A program made the position numbers and the translations under genes. From assembly GCF_019754935.1 (NCBI RefSeq), contig NZ_JAGSOA010000001.1, positions 1,302,001 through 1,366,000 on the forward strand: a stretch of 64,000 nucleotides of DNA, in the 5' to 3' direction. The first letter of the stretch is position 1, and every line of letters begins with the position of its first letter. Source of the DNA: Corynebacterium parakroppenstedtii. GTDB taxonomy: Bacteria; Actinomycetota; Actinomycetes; Mycobacteriales; Mycobacteriaceae. Under the pieces are notes generated by a model that did no database searches, was not told the origin of the DNA, and saw only the letters and a program-made list of their open reading frames with translations. This document shows, piece by piece, positions 1 to 8,997 of this stretch.

Positions 1-309
1 CACCACGCGAGTTTGTTTTCAATAGTGCCATCGTCATTTTCAATAATTTTGACCCTAACACCTACTCACCCGCTTCAACAAGGTATTTTTCTAAATTAGC
101 TTTAGCTCACACTCTCTCTGTATCGCCACGACTATGCCACCATATTTTCATTAAGCAATCGCGGCCACTCCATCACAGGCCAACCCACTCCGATATTCCC
201 CACTCCAAGGCCAATTCCCGCAGCGTGGAATTCTGACCTGCAACTGATACCCTGGGAAACTGTTTATTGTCTGTTTATGTCCACTTAAACCCACAGGTGT
301 TGATGCTTC
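1..309. other. Upstream region of the mrp operon, no gene seen
   Basis: I see no convincing coding frame on either strand. The stretch is AT-richer than the genes that follow and ends in an AGGTG sequence a few bases before the GTG start of mrpA, so the mrp promoter probably lies here. I could not assign clear -35 and -10 boxes. Confidence 0.5.
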
Positions 310-3309
310 GTGGAGCTTGTAGCGATCCCCTTGTTCGTGGTGCTCGCCCTCATCCTGGTTCCCCTGTTCGTTCGGTTACTTGACCGCAACGCAGGGTGGC
401 CCCTAGCCCTTATTTTCATCGCGTCCGCCACCCCGCTCCTCCGGAAGTTGCCCGACATTATCGACGGCAATCCCTGGACCTGGAAGGTCACATGGATTAA
501 GGACTTCCTACCCAACGGCGCCGACGTGATCTTCTCACTCCGCGCCGACGCCTTATCTACATTCTTCGCCCTGCTCGCGTTGGGCATCGGCGCAGCCGTG
601 TTCATTTACTCAACGCGGTATTTACATGGCGGCCATGGATCCATGAGCTTCTACCTGCTCATGACAGCTTTCATGGCCGCCGTCGTCACCCTTGTTCTTG
701 CCGACGACGTCATCCTGATGTTTATCTCGTGGGAGCTCGTGTCACTGGCGTCGTTCTTCCTGATCGCGCGGTCTGGCCCCGGCGGCGAGCTGAGATCGAT
801 GCGCACGATCATTCTGACGTTCTTTGGTGGGCTCACGCTGCTGACCAGTTTGGGTATTAGCGCTGGTGTGACGGGAACGACCAGCCTGTCGGGGATTATT
901 CATTCGCCGGAATGGGCACATCACCCCGCGTTGCTGTCAGTCATTGCCGTGTTGATTGCGACGTCGGCGTGCACGAAGTCGGCGCAGTTCCCCTTCCACT
1001 TCTGGCTCCCCGAGGCGATGGCGGCAGATACTCCGGTGTCCGCCTTCCTCCACGCGGCAGCCGTCGTGAAAGCGGGTATTTACCTGCTCCTACGCTTTTC
1101 CGCTCTCTTCCATGACGACGCGTGGTGGCGCGGTGTGCTCATTATCGTCGGCATGTTCACCGCGATTATGGCAGCGCTTTTTGCCCTGCAGAAGAATGAT
1201 CTGAAGAAACTGACCGCGTACTCAACGGTGTCTCAGCTGGGCTGGATTGTGTGCACCATTGGTATTGGTACACCGCTCGCCATGGCCGCCGCGGTGGTTC
1301 ACACGCTGGCACACGCATTGTTCAAATCCAGCCTGTTCATGCTGATTGGTGTGGTAGACCACCAAACCGGGACGCGCGATATTCGCCGGTTGGGGCCGAT
1401 CTGGCGCGTCATGCCGTGGACATTCGGCATGGCACTCATCGCCGCGACGTCCATGGCCGCGGTCCCGCCACTGTTCGGCTTCATCTCCAAAGAGGGCATG
1501 TTGGATGCCATGCTGGAAGGTGAACTGGCCACCCCGGCCACCGCGCTCCTGCTCGTCTGCGCTGCTGTGGGTGCGATCCTGACCTTCGCCTACTCCTACC
1601 GCTACATTTTCGGCGGTTTCGTCGACGGAAAACGCGACGTCAGCGACGTCCACGAAGCACCCCTGTCCTTGTGGCTCCCCGCGGCGATCCCCGGTTTCCT
1701 GTCCCTACCGCTGGGCTTTGTCCCCGGCTTCATGGATTCCTTCGTGGATGCCGCCGCGGATTCCGCGCTGAGCACACACCACGCGACGCACACTCACCTC
1801 GCCTTGTTCCACGGCATCAACGTGCCACTGGTGATCAGCGTCGTCGTCATCGTCGTTGGTATCACCTGTGTCGTGTTCCGTAAGGCTATTGCGCGGGTTC
1901 TCGTCGGCAAGGAACTATCCCCTTTCACAGGAGCTCACGTGCTCCAGGGGATCATCACCGGCGGTTCTCGCTGGGGCAAACTGGGTGGTTCCATGGCGGA
2001 TTCCGTGTCCCCGACGCGCCACCTGGCCCTGCCGTTCTTAGCGGTCATTACTCTCGCGGGTTCCGTGGCTATCGGGGCGCTGTTTAACGGTGGTGCCATT
2101 GATGGTGTCGATATGGGCTCCCGGGTGGGCGGAATTGACCGCCCGCTGGATTACGTTGCCCTGGTGACGGTCATTATTGGTGTGGCCACCGCGGTCCTGG
2201 CCCGACGTCGTCTGTCGGCTGTGATTGCGGTCAGCGCTGCCGGTGTCGGTGTTACCCTGCAGATTCTGACCCTGGGCAGCCCAGATGTGGCGCTCACCCA
2301 GATTTTGGTTGAGCTGCTCACGACCGTGGTCCTCATGCTGGTCATCCGGCTGCAACCGCGCGATTTCACGGAGCGGTCCGCACGTCGTGATCGCTGGGCC
2401 GGAACGATCGCGGTTCTCATGGGATTAACGACGACGGTCGGCGTGGTCGCGCTGGTCGGCTACCACGGAAAACCATTGATTTCGCAGTGGTACCTCACCA
2501 ATGGGCCCACAATTTCGCACGGAAATAACGTCGTGAACACCATCCTGGTGGAGTTCCGTGCTTTCGATACCATGGGCGAGCTTTCCGTGCTTGGTATGTG
2601 TGGTGTGGCGATCGCCGCGGTGGTGCTTTCCGTGCCGCGTGTTCGCGATGACATCCGCGGATCCTTGGCCGCCATCCCGCGCCCAGAATTGAACTCGTTA
2701 CCGATGAGGTGGATGGCGAAACTCCTTATCCCCGTCCTCATCCTGATCAGCGCAGCGGTGTTCTGGCGCGGGCACAATCACCCCGGCGGCGGGTTCATCG
2801 CAGCCCTAATCGGTGGCGGTGCGCTCATGTTCTACTACCTGTCGCGCCCGGCAGATAAGGCCCCAACGAACAATCGGCTTCCCTACATCCTGGTGGGCTC
2901 GGGTATTTCCTTGGCGGTCCTCGCAGGCCTGGCCGGTTACCTCGGCCACGCCTCCGGTGAGGAAGGCGGGCACGGTTCCCGCGGGTCCTTCCTCCAGCCT
3001 CTCAATGCTCACGTTGGTGGCGAACTCTTGACGACGGCCCAGATTTTCGATGCCGGTGTCTACCTGGCCGTTCTCGGTTTGGTGGCCATCGCGCTCTTGC
3101 AGTTGGGCGGCTCCATCCGGCCCGGCGCGGAAAACCCACTAGGGCCCGTACGCGCCCACGGAGGGTTCTCTCCAGTCAACCCCACTGAGCCGGACTATGC
3201 ACCGTCTACTGCGGGCACCGACCGCGATACCGTCTCTGAATCGACATCCGATAGTGGTGGCGATACGTCCGGCCGGAAACCCGTCGACACCGTGGAGGTG
3301 GAAGAATGA
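310..3309 (+). CDS. mrpA: Na+/H+ antiporter subunit A with fused MrpB-like domain (MrpA/MnhA)
   Basis: Largest subunit of the multi-subunit Mrp (Mnh) cation/proton antiporter in the cytoplasmic membrane, related to complex I NuoL. The 999 residues hold an N-terminal multi-spanning proton-translocating region (about residues 1-500, including a TKSAQFPFHFWLPEAM stretch typical of the family), a middle MbhD/E-like segment, and a C-terminal MrpB-type domain with the RGHNHPGGGF motif around residue 820. A soluble Ser/Thr-rich tail follows. No separate mrpB exists in the cluster, so the B function must come from this fusion, as in other actinobacteria. The start is GTG. The end overlaps mrpC by four bases, which suggests translational coupling through the operon. 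Confidence 0.95.
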   Translation: MELVAIPLFVVLALILVPLFVRLLDRNAGWPLALIFIASATPLLRKLPDIIDGNPWTWKVTWIKDFLPNGADVIFSLRADALSTFFALLALGIGAAVFIYSTRYLHGGHGSMSFYLLMTAFMAAVVTLVLADDVILMFISWELVSLASFFLIARSGPGGELRSMRTIILTFFGGLTLLTSLGISAGVTGTTSLSGIIHSPEWAHHPALLSVIAVLIATSACTKSAQFPFHFWLPEAMAADTPVSAFLHAAAVVKAGIYLLLRFSALFHDDAWWRGVLIIVGMFTAIMAALFALQKNDLKKLTAYSTVSQLGWIVCTIGIGTPLAMAAAVVHTLAHALFKSSLFMLIGVVDHQTGTRDIRRLGPIWRVMPWTFGMALIAATSMAAVPPLFGFISKEGMLDAMLEGELATPATALLLVCAAVGAILTFAYSYRYIFGGFVDGKRDVSDVHEAPLSLWLPAAIPGFLSLPLGFVPGFMDSFVDAAADSALSTHHATHTHLALFHGINVPLVISVVVIVVGITCVVFRKAIARVLVGKELSPFTGAHVLQGIITGGSRWGKLGGSMADSVSPTRHLALPFLAVITLAGSVAIGALFNGGAIDGVDMGSRVGGIDRPLDYVALVTVIIGVATAVLARRRLSAVIAVSAAGVGVTLQILTLGSPDVALTQILVELLTTVVLMLVIRLQPRDFTERSARRDRWAGTIAVLMGLTTTVGVVALVGYHGKPLISQWYLTNGPTISHGNNVVNTILVEFRAFDTMGELSVLGMCGVAIAAVVLSVPRVRDDIRGSLAAIPRPELNSLPMRWMAKLLIPVLILISAAVFWRGHNHPGGGFIAALIGGGALMFYYLSRPADKAPTNNRLPYILVGSGISLAVLAGLAGYLGHASGEEGGHGSRGSFLQPLNAHVGGELLTTAQIFDAGVYLAVLGLVAIALLQLGGSIRPGAENPLGPVRAHGGFSPVNPTEPDYAPSTAGTDRDTVSESTSDSGGDTSGRKPVDTVEVEE

Positions 3310-3887
3310 TTATCGCAATAACGATTGGTGTACTCACCGCCGGCGGTGTGTTCCTGGTTCTCCAACGGGGAATGGTCCGGTTGATCCTCGGGATGACGCT
3401 CATTGGCCACGCCACCAACTTGACTCTCCTGGCTGCCGGTATCGGCGCGTGGCGGTCAGAGCCCATCATGAGCGGCACGAATCCCCAGGACGCAGCCGAT
3501 CCTTTGCCGCAGGCTTTCGTGCTGACGGCGATTGTTATTTCGATGGCCACCACCGCGTTCATGCTGGCCTTGGCCGCGTTGGGCCGCTCCGATGACACCT
3601 TGACCGATCCAGTCAAGGAGTTCCCAGATTTGTTCGCAGCGTTTAAGGACTCGGTGTGGAGCACCGAGGAAAAGTCCGTGCCCGCTAAGAAGAAGGTGGC
3701 ACACGGCCAGTCGGCAGATGCGGATGAAGAGGAGCAGGCTACTCCTACCGACGACGCTTATGTTTTGCCTGATCACGTCACCCATGAGGTGACAGCGCTG
3801 CAGACGATGGGCCGCAGTGCACGTCGAATTTCCACCGACTCGAACCAATATCAGCGACGCCAACAGCGCGAGGAGGGCATCGAATAG
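3306..3887 (+). CDS. mrpC: Na+/H+ antiporter subunit C (MrpC/MnhC)
   Basis: NuoK-like small membrane subunit of the Mrp antiporter. Three membrane segments fill residues 1-95, with the ADPLPQAFVLTAIVI motif that marks MrpC. At 193 residues it is longer than the usual 110-130 because of a charged, probably cytoplasmic extension from about residue 100. The start overlaps mrpA by four bases and the stop directly abuts the ATG of mrpD, so it sits inside a tightly coupled operon. The role of the extension is unknown. Confidence 0.93.
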   Translation: MIIAITIGVLTAGGVFLVLQRGMVRLILGMTLIGHATNLTLLAAGIGAWRSEPIMSGTNPQDAADPLPQAFVLTAIVISMATTAFMLALAALGRSDDTLTDPVKEFPDLFAAFKDSVWSTEEKSVPAKKKVAHGQSADADEEEQATPTDDAYVLPDHVTHEVTALQTMGRSARRISTDSNQYQRRQQREEGIE

Positions 3888-5633
3888 ATGGCAACGTCAA
3901 CGATTGCGGCGCTGCTGCCGCTCTTCCTTGCTGGGCCTCTGGCGGCCGCGGCTCTTGCGGCCATGTCGCCGTGGAAAGTGCTCCGCATTGCTTTGGCTTT
4001 CGTGGTGCCCATCGTCGGTTTCGCCGCGGGCTTAAGCCTCATGATCTACCACTGGAATCATCCCGCGATCGCGGAGAACGTCGGCGGGTACGCTGCGGGT
4101 ATCGCGATTCCGTTCGCGTCGGATTCGTTCTCGTCGCTCATGATCACGATGACCTCGATCGTGTGCCTGGTCTCTGTGTGGTTCGCGACGGCTGTCGGAG
4201 AGATGAATGCGCGCTTCTACCCTGCCCTGGTGTGCATGCTGATGGGCGGCGTGTACGGGGCGATGAGCACGGCGGATCTGTTCAACCTGTTCGTGTGTAT
4301 TGAGGTCATGCTTCTGCCGTCGTACGCGTTGCTTGCCATGACGGGTACATTGCAGCGCCTCCGTGCTGGCAGGTTATTTGTGCTGGTGAACTTGATTACA
4401 TCGGCTGTGTTGGTCGTTGGTGTCACGCTGACCTACGCGACGGCGGGGACGTCGAACCTGCCGGCCCTGGCCAGCGCGGCCCGGGGCAACGGTCCGGTGG
4501 TGGTGACCGGCGGTCTGATTCTTCTGGCGCTGGCTATTAAAGCTGGTCTGTTCCCTGTTCACACGTGGTTGCCGCGCACCTATCCGAATACGTCGCCGGC
4601 CGTCATGGCTTTGTTCTCTGGCCTGCACACCAAGGTGGCGTTCTATGCGATCTTCCGCATTTATGCCGTCATGTTTGGCCTGGATGATCGCTGGTCGTGG
4701 CTCATTCTGGTGATTTGTGTGGCTGCCATGCTTGTTGGTTCCTGGGCTGGCTTGGGTGAGCGTACGATGCGTTCGGTCCTGGCTTACCAGATGGTCAACG
4801 GTATGCCATTCATGCTGGTTGGTCTGGCCTTCGTGGGCCATGATCCCCGACGGATGCTGGCCGCGGGCGTGTTCTACGCGGTTCACCACATGACGGTGAT
4901 TGCGTCGCTGGCCCTGTCCATCGGCTCGATTGAGGAAACGTACGGAACTGGCCGTTTGCAGCGCCTGTCCGGTTTGATGCGTCGTGACCCGTTGGTCGCG
5001 GCCGTGTTCGTCGCCGGCGCTTTGTCGATCGTCGGGTTGCCGCCGTTCTCCGGTGTTATCGGTAAATTGGGTGTTGTGATGGCTGTGGCCAGCGACTACT
5101 CGGTGAAATCGTGGATTGTGTTGGCGGCCATCGTCATCGCCGGCATGGGCGCTCTGCTCTCTATGCTCCGGCTGTGGCGCGAGGTGTTCTGGGGCAAACC
5201 CATGAACCCGCAGTACGTTGACCGCCAACTGGCTGTTCCGGTGCGGTTCATTTTGCCGTCCGCGGTGATGGCCCTGTTGTCGGCCGCGCTGCTGGTTGGC
5301 GCTGGGCCCGCGATTTCGGCGACGAACCACGCGGCGGATTCGCTGCTCAACGTCAAGGCCTACCAGAGCGCCGTTCTTGGCGACGACGCGGTGGGCGTGG
5401 CGAACACCGGTGGCGCTGGCCTGACTGGCGATTCCCATGATCCAGCCGATGTCCCCGACGACATGATTGTTCATCACGACGATGAGGACGAGCACGCTGG
5501 CGACGACCACGGTGTCGGCGAGGACAACCACGCGATGGGTGATGGCCACGCCACTGAAAGCGGTCACCACGCCGATTCACATCAGCGTCAAGCGTCGGCA
5601 ATGATTGCAGGTACCACAGGAGGGCAAGAATGA
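3888..5633 (+). CDS. mrpD: Na+/H+ antiporter subunit D (MrpD/MnhD)
   Basis: NuoM/NuoN-like proton-translocating subunit of Mrp. It has about 14 predicted membrane helices and the conserved region ALAIKAGLFPVHTWLPRTYP followed by a GLHTKVAFYA segment, which carry the Lys and His residues of the proton path. At 581 residues it is about 70-80 longer than many MrpD proteins. The excess is a soluble C-terminal tail rich in His, Asp and Glu from about residue 525 to 571. The start abuts mrpC, and the end overlaps mrpE by four bases. Confidence 0.95.
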   Translation: MATSTIAALLPLFLAGPLAAAALAAMSPWKVLRIALAFVVPIVGFAAGLSLMIYHWNHPAIAENVGGYAAGIAIPFASDSFSSLMITMTSIVCLVSVWFATAVGEMNARFYPALVCMLMGGVYGAMSTADLFNLFVCIEVMLLPSYALLAMTGTLQRLRAGRLFVLVNLITSAVLVVGVTLTYATAGTSNLPALASAARGNGPVVVTGGLILLALAIKAGLFPVHTWLPRTYPNTSPAVMALFSGLHTKVAFYAIFRIYAVMFGLDDRWSWLILVICVAAMLVGSWAGLGERTMRSVLAYQMVNGMPFMLVGLAFVGHDPRRMLAAGVFYAVHHMTVIASLALSIGSIEETYGTGRLQRLSGLMRRDPLVAAVFVAGALSIVGLPPFSGVIGKLGVVMAVASDYSVKSWIVLAAIVIAGMGALLSMLRLWREVFWGKPMNPQYVDRQLAVPVRFILPSAVMALLSAALLVGAGPAISATNHAADSLLNVKAYQSAVLGDDAVGVANTGGAGLTGDSHDPADVPDDMIVHHDDEDEHAGDDHGVGEDNHAMGDGHATESGHHADSHQRQASAMIAGTTGGQE

Positions 5634-6301
5634 AAACGCTTCGTCTAACTCTGCATGCCCTACGGTACGGTGCGTGGCTCATTGAGCAGGTGTTACTGGC
5701 AACGTGGTCCATCATCGTGGATGCCAACAAGCGCCGGTCGGAGATCGATCCGATCATCGTGGCGTACCCGTTGCGTGTGCAAACGGACCGTGAGGTCGGT
5801 CTATTTACGACGTCGATCACAATGACCCCGGGCACGTTATCGTTGGGGCTCCTTGAGGTGGGTGATGCCCTGCCCCAGGATGTGTCCGATTATCCGGGCC
5901 CGCATGAGCCGATGCCGGCCGACGATGCCCCTGATGGGCGGATTCTCCTGGTTCATGCTGCGTTTGGTAGCGATCCGGAGGCCATCATGCAGGAGCTGGC
6001 AGAGATGGAACAGCGCCTTGCCCCGCAGGTCTGCCAGCGCACGCATCCTCGGTGCGCTAATGGCTACACCAGCAAGTTGTATTACTCAGATGGCGCACCC
6101 AATGGTGGCCCCGGGCCGAAATCCTTCACCAAACCCGGAGGACCGAGCATTCCCCCTGGTTACGCCGGTGGGAATACGGAAGCTACCGGGTTCTCAGTTG
6201 AGTCCATTGTTCCGGGGTCTACCGAGCAGTCGCAGGCGGGAGGTGCGACCTCCAGGTCCGCCGAGCCGTCGCGTCGGAACGCTTCACAGGAGGAGAGCTA
6301 A
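5630..6301 (+). CDS. mrpE: Na+/H+ antiporter subunit E (MrpE/MnhE)
   Basis: Membrane subunit E of the Mrp antiporter, needed for assembly in studied systems. The N-terminal part has an amphipathic/hydrophobic segment and the family stretch PLRVQTDREVGLFTTSITMTPGTLS near residues 48-72. The rest is soluble. The usual MrpE domain ends near residue 145. A Pro/Gly/Ser-rich extension follows to residue 223 and looks disordered. It lies between mrpD (four-base overlap) and mrpF. Confidence 0.9.
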   Translation: MKTLRLTLHALRYGAWLIEQVLLATWSIIVDANKRRSEIDPIIVAYPLRVQTDREVGLFTTSITMTPGTLSLGLLEVGDALPQDVSDYPGPHEPMPADDAPDGRILLVHAAFGSDPEAIMQELAEMEQRLAPQVCQRTHPRCANGYTSKLYYSDGAPNGGPGPKSFTKPGGPSIPPGYAGGNTEATGFSVESIVPGSTEQSQAGGATSRSAEPSRRNASQEES

Positions 6302-6303
6302 CT

Positions 6304-6561
6304 ATGACATTCGTCTTAATTCTTGTGAGCGCGGTCATCATTGCCGCCTTATTAGCGGCATTGTTGCTGATGGCACGGTGTGATGACTTGTCCCGTACAG
6401 TGTTGTCCGACGTTATTTTCTTCGGCGCTGTCGGATTATTCCTGGTGTACTCACTGGGAAACCGAACAACCATTACCTACGAGGTCGCCGTCTTCGCCGG
6501 GGTGCTGAGCGTCCTGAGCTCAGTTGCGAACTCACGCATTATGGTGGGAGGCCAACGATGA
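6304..6561 (+). CDS. mrpF: Na+/H+ antiporter subunit F (MrpF/MnhF)
   Basis: Small three-helix subunit of the Mrp antiporter, 85 residues, which is the normal family size. The segment ARCDDLSRTVLSDVIFFGAVGLFLVYS matches the conserved DR.lA.D... core of MrpF only loosely, so the assignment rests mainly on size, topology and position between mrpE and mrpG. A GGAGAG ribosome site lies just upstream, at the end of mrpE. The stop overlaps the mrpG start by four bases. Confidence 0.87.
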   Translation: MTFVLILVSAVIIAALLAALLLMARCDDLSRTVLSDVIFFGAVGLFLVYSLGNRTTITYEVAVFAGVLSVLSSVANSRIMVGGQR

Positions 6562-6959
6562 TCGTCAACATCATTATTTCCGTACTGATCGTGATCGCCG
6601 CCATCGCCTTCATCGACGAGGTCATCGAGATGTGGCGGGCGCCCGATGCACTCACCCGCGTCAACCTCACGGGCCCCATCACAGGCGTCGGAGTCCCCCT
6701 GCTCATCATTGCGAACATGATTCGTTCTATTGCCGACGGCGACGAATGGTACGTCGTGCTAGTGAAGTCCGTGATCGCAATCGTCGCGTGCCTGATGGTG
6801 GCGTCCGTGGGATCGTTCGTGATGGGACGTTCCGTCCACGCCGAGCAAATTCGTCGCGGGCAGAGCGCCACGATGGGCAAAGGCGCAGGTTACACGGGCA
6901 AAGTCACAACAACGACGGGAACTCCCCTGGACGGCAAAGCCGGTGGAGACAAAGATTAA
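6558..6959 (+). CDS. mrpG: Na+/H+ antiporter subunit G (MrpG/MnhG)
   Basis: Last gene of the Mrp operon, 133 residues with three membrane helices. The hydrophobic N-terminus and the LTGPITGVGVPLLIIANMI segment match the MrpG/MnhG pattern (alcohol-like 'R..a.t....G..l...g'). The C-terminal 40 residues are polar. The four-base overlap with mrpF and the absence of a further coupled gene mark the operon end. The hairpin at 7037-7057 is the likely stop of transcription. Confidence 0.88.
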   Translation: MIVNIIISVLIVIAAIAFIDEVIEMWRAPDALTRVNLTGPITGVGVPLLIIANMIRSIADGDEWYVVLVKSVIAIVACLMVASVGSFVMGRSVHAEQIRRGQSATMGKGAGYTGKVTTTTGTPLDGKAGGDKD

Positions 6960-7036
6960 GTAGAGAGTTAAACATTAAGCAGGGCTACACCTAGGCGCCT
7001 AAGCGTCGAGGGGTGGTCTTGTTTCTTTTTGATAAC

Positions 7037-7057
7037 ATCCCCCAACAAAGGGGGGAT
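7037..7057 (+). terminator. Hairpin after the mrp operon
   Basis: A perfect 7-bp stem (ATCCCCC / GGGGGAT) with a 7-base loop lies 77 bases after mrpG. Only a short, weak T stretch (ATATTTC) follows, so it could be a weak terminator or a 5' UTR structure of the next gene. Confidence 0.45.
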
Positions 7058-7205
7058 ATTTCGCCCTTAAAAGTTTCGATTATATTTCGGTTACTGAAGT
7101 ATCTCAGAACCATTGCTACCGTTGGCCCCGGACACGGAAACCACTTTCTACCCAGGTGGTCAGCCCTCGAGGGCACCACTACCAACTTCAGAGAAAGGAC
7201 TATCC

Positions 7206-7784
7206 ATGCCAGCCAACATCACGTCCGATTCCATCGATCGCGACAACACAATCCGCAGCGCCCGATCACACGTCGGGCGTATTGCCGCCGGAGCCGCCGC
7301 CATCGTGGCCGGTGCCGGCCTCATGGGGGCAACCGCCGCCCAGGCTGAAGAAGCACCAGCACCGGCACCCGCTCCAGCTCCAGCCCCGGAAGATGCCGCT
7401 CAGACTGTTCACCACGTCGTCTTCAATACCCCCGACGTCGACTGCGAGGTCACTGAGAACCCTGATTCCATCGCATGTGGAAGCAGCACGGCTGCGGCAC
7501 AGAGTCAGAACTCGCAACAAGCCGGCGACGGAGCTGTTTGCGGACCTGATCTCAATGTCGATCGCCCCGCCTTCGAGACCAAAGAGGGCGACCCCAACTC
7601 CGTGAAGCTCTCGTGCACTCACCAAGGGTTCGCGGGAGACACCACCGTACTTGACGGGACCAGCCCTCAAACTGTCGGCCACTACACCTTCTCCTTTGAG
7701 ACGGATGGCACCATCCACGTCACTGCCGACGACGGTGACAAGGTTGTCGACATCACCCCAGCAGGAACTTTCGACGCTGCCTAA
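7206..7784 (+). CDS. Secreted protein of unknown function with four cysteines
   Basis: A 192-residue exported protein. An unusually long N-terminal region of about 24 residues precedes the hydrophobic core RIAAGAAAIVAGAGLMGAT, and a likely signal peptidase site follows AQA near residue 48. The mature protein begins with an Ala-Pro repeat of about six units and then a domain with four Cys (in DCEV, ACGS, VCGP and SCTH contexts), which could form two disulfides. An AGAAAGGA ribosome site five bases before the ATG at 7206 fixes the start. I recognise no family. It is not obviously linked to the mrp operon, from which a hairpin separates it. Confidence 0.8.
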   Translation: MPANITSDSIDRDNTIRSARSHVGRIAAGAAAIVAGAGLMGATAAQAEEAPAPAPAPAPAPEDAAQTVHHVVFNTPDVDCEVTENPDSIACGSSTAAAQSQNSQQAGDGAVCGPDLNVDRPAFETKEGDPNSVKLSCTHQGFAGDTTVLDGTSPQTVGHYTFSFETDGTIHVTADDGDKVVDITPAGTFDAA

Positions 7785-7813
7785 ATACAGCGCCGATTCT
7801 GTGCATGAGGCGC

Positions 7814-7854
7814 CACTGTGCTTGATGCGCATCTGACGCAGCAATCACAGTGGA
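7814..7854. other. Long stem-loop after the secreted protein gene
   Basis: Perfect 8-bp arms CCACTGTG (7814-7821) and CACAGTGG (7847-7854) enclose a 25-base loop that itself contains the self-complementary ATGCGCAT. No T tract follows, so I do not call it an intrinsic terminator with confidence. Confidence 0.4.
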
Positions 7855-7927
7855 GCAATTCCGCCGGGACCATGTCCCCAGACTGAGACGGCCGGATTTA
7901 ATCAGCGAACGAAGGCCGAGACGACGA

Positions 7928-7952
7928 AGCCCCCGCCACCAGGGCGGGGGCT
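7928..7952 (-). terminator. Strong GC-rich terminator hairpin
   Basis: Perfect 10-bp stem AGCCCCCGCC / GGCGGGGGCT with a 5-base loop, 13 bases after the stop of the minus-strand gene at 7966. On the minus strand it is followed by TTCGTCGTCT. It can serve both the minus-strand pair at 7966-8446 and the plus-strand secreted-protein gene. Confidence 0.7.
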
Positions 7953-7965
7953 CGATAGTCTGTGG

Positions 7966-8145
7966 TTACCAGACGGGCCTTAAGGAGTTGATGAAGCGTC
8001 GCCACAGTGGCGCGGGTTGGTATTCGTCGGTGGCGTTGTCTGGTACTGGTAGTCCGGCGGCGATGTAGGCGCTTTTCTTGGGTGTTTCTCCGAGGCTTTC
8101 AGAGTGGCGAATGGCCTTGCGGAGGGTAGGAGTCCAGTCAGTCAT
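7966..8145 (-). CDS. Small hypothetical protein, coupled to its upstream neighbour
   Basis: A 59-residue basic protein starting MTDWTPTLRKAI, with no membrane segment and no family I recognise. The ATG at 8145 overlaps the stop of the upstream gene (8138-8446), and a GGATGGTGAG ribosome site lies inside the end of that gene. Longer frames up to 8169 exist but lack a better site. The pair looks like a two-gene unit ended by the hairpin at 7928-7952. Confidence 0.6.
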   Translation of the reverse strand: MTDWTPTLRKAIRHSESLGETPKKSAYIAAGLPVPDNATDEYQPAPLWRRFINSLRPVW

Positions 8146-8446
8146 TGTTCTCACCATCCTTTCCTTCAATATTATCGGTTTTCTCGTAGAAATCTACGAT
8201 TAACCTTCGTTCTGTTTGACCCGCAAGAGTACCGTCATAGAGTTCACGAAGCTCAATGCGTGCTGCCTCACACGTATCTTCAGTCGCAGTGGTGCTGTGT
8301 GCATTTTCTACTGACCAGGTGAATCGTTTCCACCACTCGGCCCGGTTATCACTAAGCCATTTTTGCCATAGTGTAAGGAATACGGCCACAAGGCCGCCAG
8401 CGGCGATGAATAGTTGCACGAGCCGAAGCCACGCTTCTGTATCCAT
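8138..8446 (-). CDS. Small single-pass membrane protein, hypothetical
   Basis: 102 residues: an N-terminal hydrophobic helix (about residues 8-27, RLVQLFIAAGGLVAVFLTLW) followed by a charged cytoplasmic domain of about 70 residues, predicted helical. No family recognised. It overlaps the next gene (7966-8145) by eight bases, so the two are probably co-translated. It may be a membrane-anchored accessory protein of phage or plasmid origin, but nothing in the sequence proves that. Confidence 0.6.
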   Translation of the reverse strand: MDTEAWLRLVQLFIAAGGLVAVFLTLWQKWLSDNRAEWWKRFTWSVENAHSTTATEDTCEAARIELRELYDGTLAGQTERRLIVDFYEKTDNIEGKDGENND

Positions 8447-8711
8447 GCTGTTTACCCCCTATCTATTCGGTGATTGTCATCGACAAGAGGTATTGACGCG
8501 TTTTTACAGCGATGGTTCCCCAGTGTGGCCGTAGTCAGTCACTGTGCGACCACCGACGCTCGGCGATGGGAGAAGAGGGTGCGTGGATACTGCGCTGGCG
8601 TGCATGTCTCCATTTTCCTGGTTACTAGTTATCGCCTTTCGATCGATCTAAAGACCTCTAGAACATATTTGGACGATATGCTTACAACTACCCATTGCGT
8701 TAAGGAGAATA

Positions 8712-8900
8712 GTGAAGTCACAAATTATAACTCTCGCGTTAATTATCGTATGTGCATCAACTGCTACAATCTCTCTGCTCCTCGTTCCTTCGGAATTTAA
8801 GGAACCAAGCGTCGATAAAATAATTTATATTTTGCTGCTCTTCTCAGCTTCAATTGCCAGCGGTATTATCGCTAATAAAGTAGCTCACGATTCACGGTAA
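8712..8900 (+). CDS. Small two-helix membrane protein, hypothetical
   Basis: 62 residues, GTG start four bases after AAGGAG. Two hydrophobic segments (about residues 4-26 and 37-55) are separated by a short polar loop, and the protein ends in a basic tail. The codons are AT-rich compared with the flanking core genes, which fits the accessory character of this region. Its architecture resembles the protein at 12384-12614, although the sequences do not align well by eye. Function unknown. Confidence 0.5.
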   Translation: MKSQIITLALIIVCASTATISLLLVPSEFKEPSVDKIIYILLLFSASIASGIIANKVAHDSR

Positions 8901-8997
8901 GACTTAATTGTGTGACCGGTGTAGTAGTTGTCCGCAGACATAGCTCTCGGCGTGTGTGAAGCACTGATGCTTGTCATTAAATAGGGAGATCATTTCT

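Noticed and set aside
4374..5570. 398-residue minus-strand open frame opposite mrpD
   Set aside because: His/Arg/Gln-rich shadow of the GC-rich mrpD codons, with no ribosome site or family pattern.
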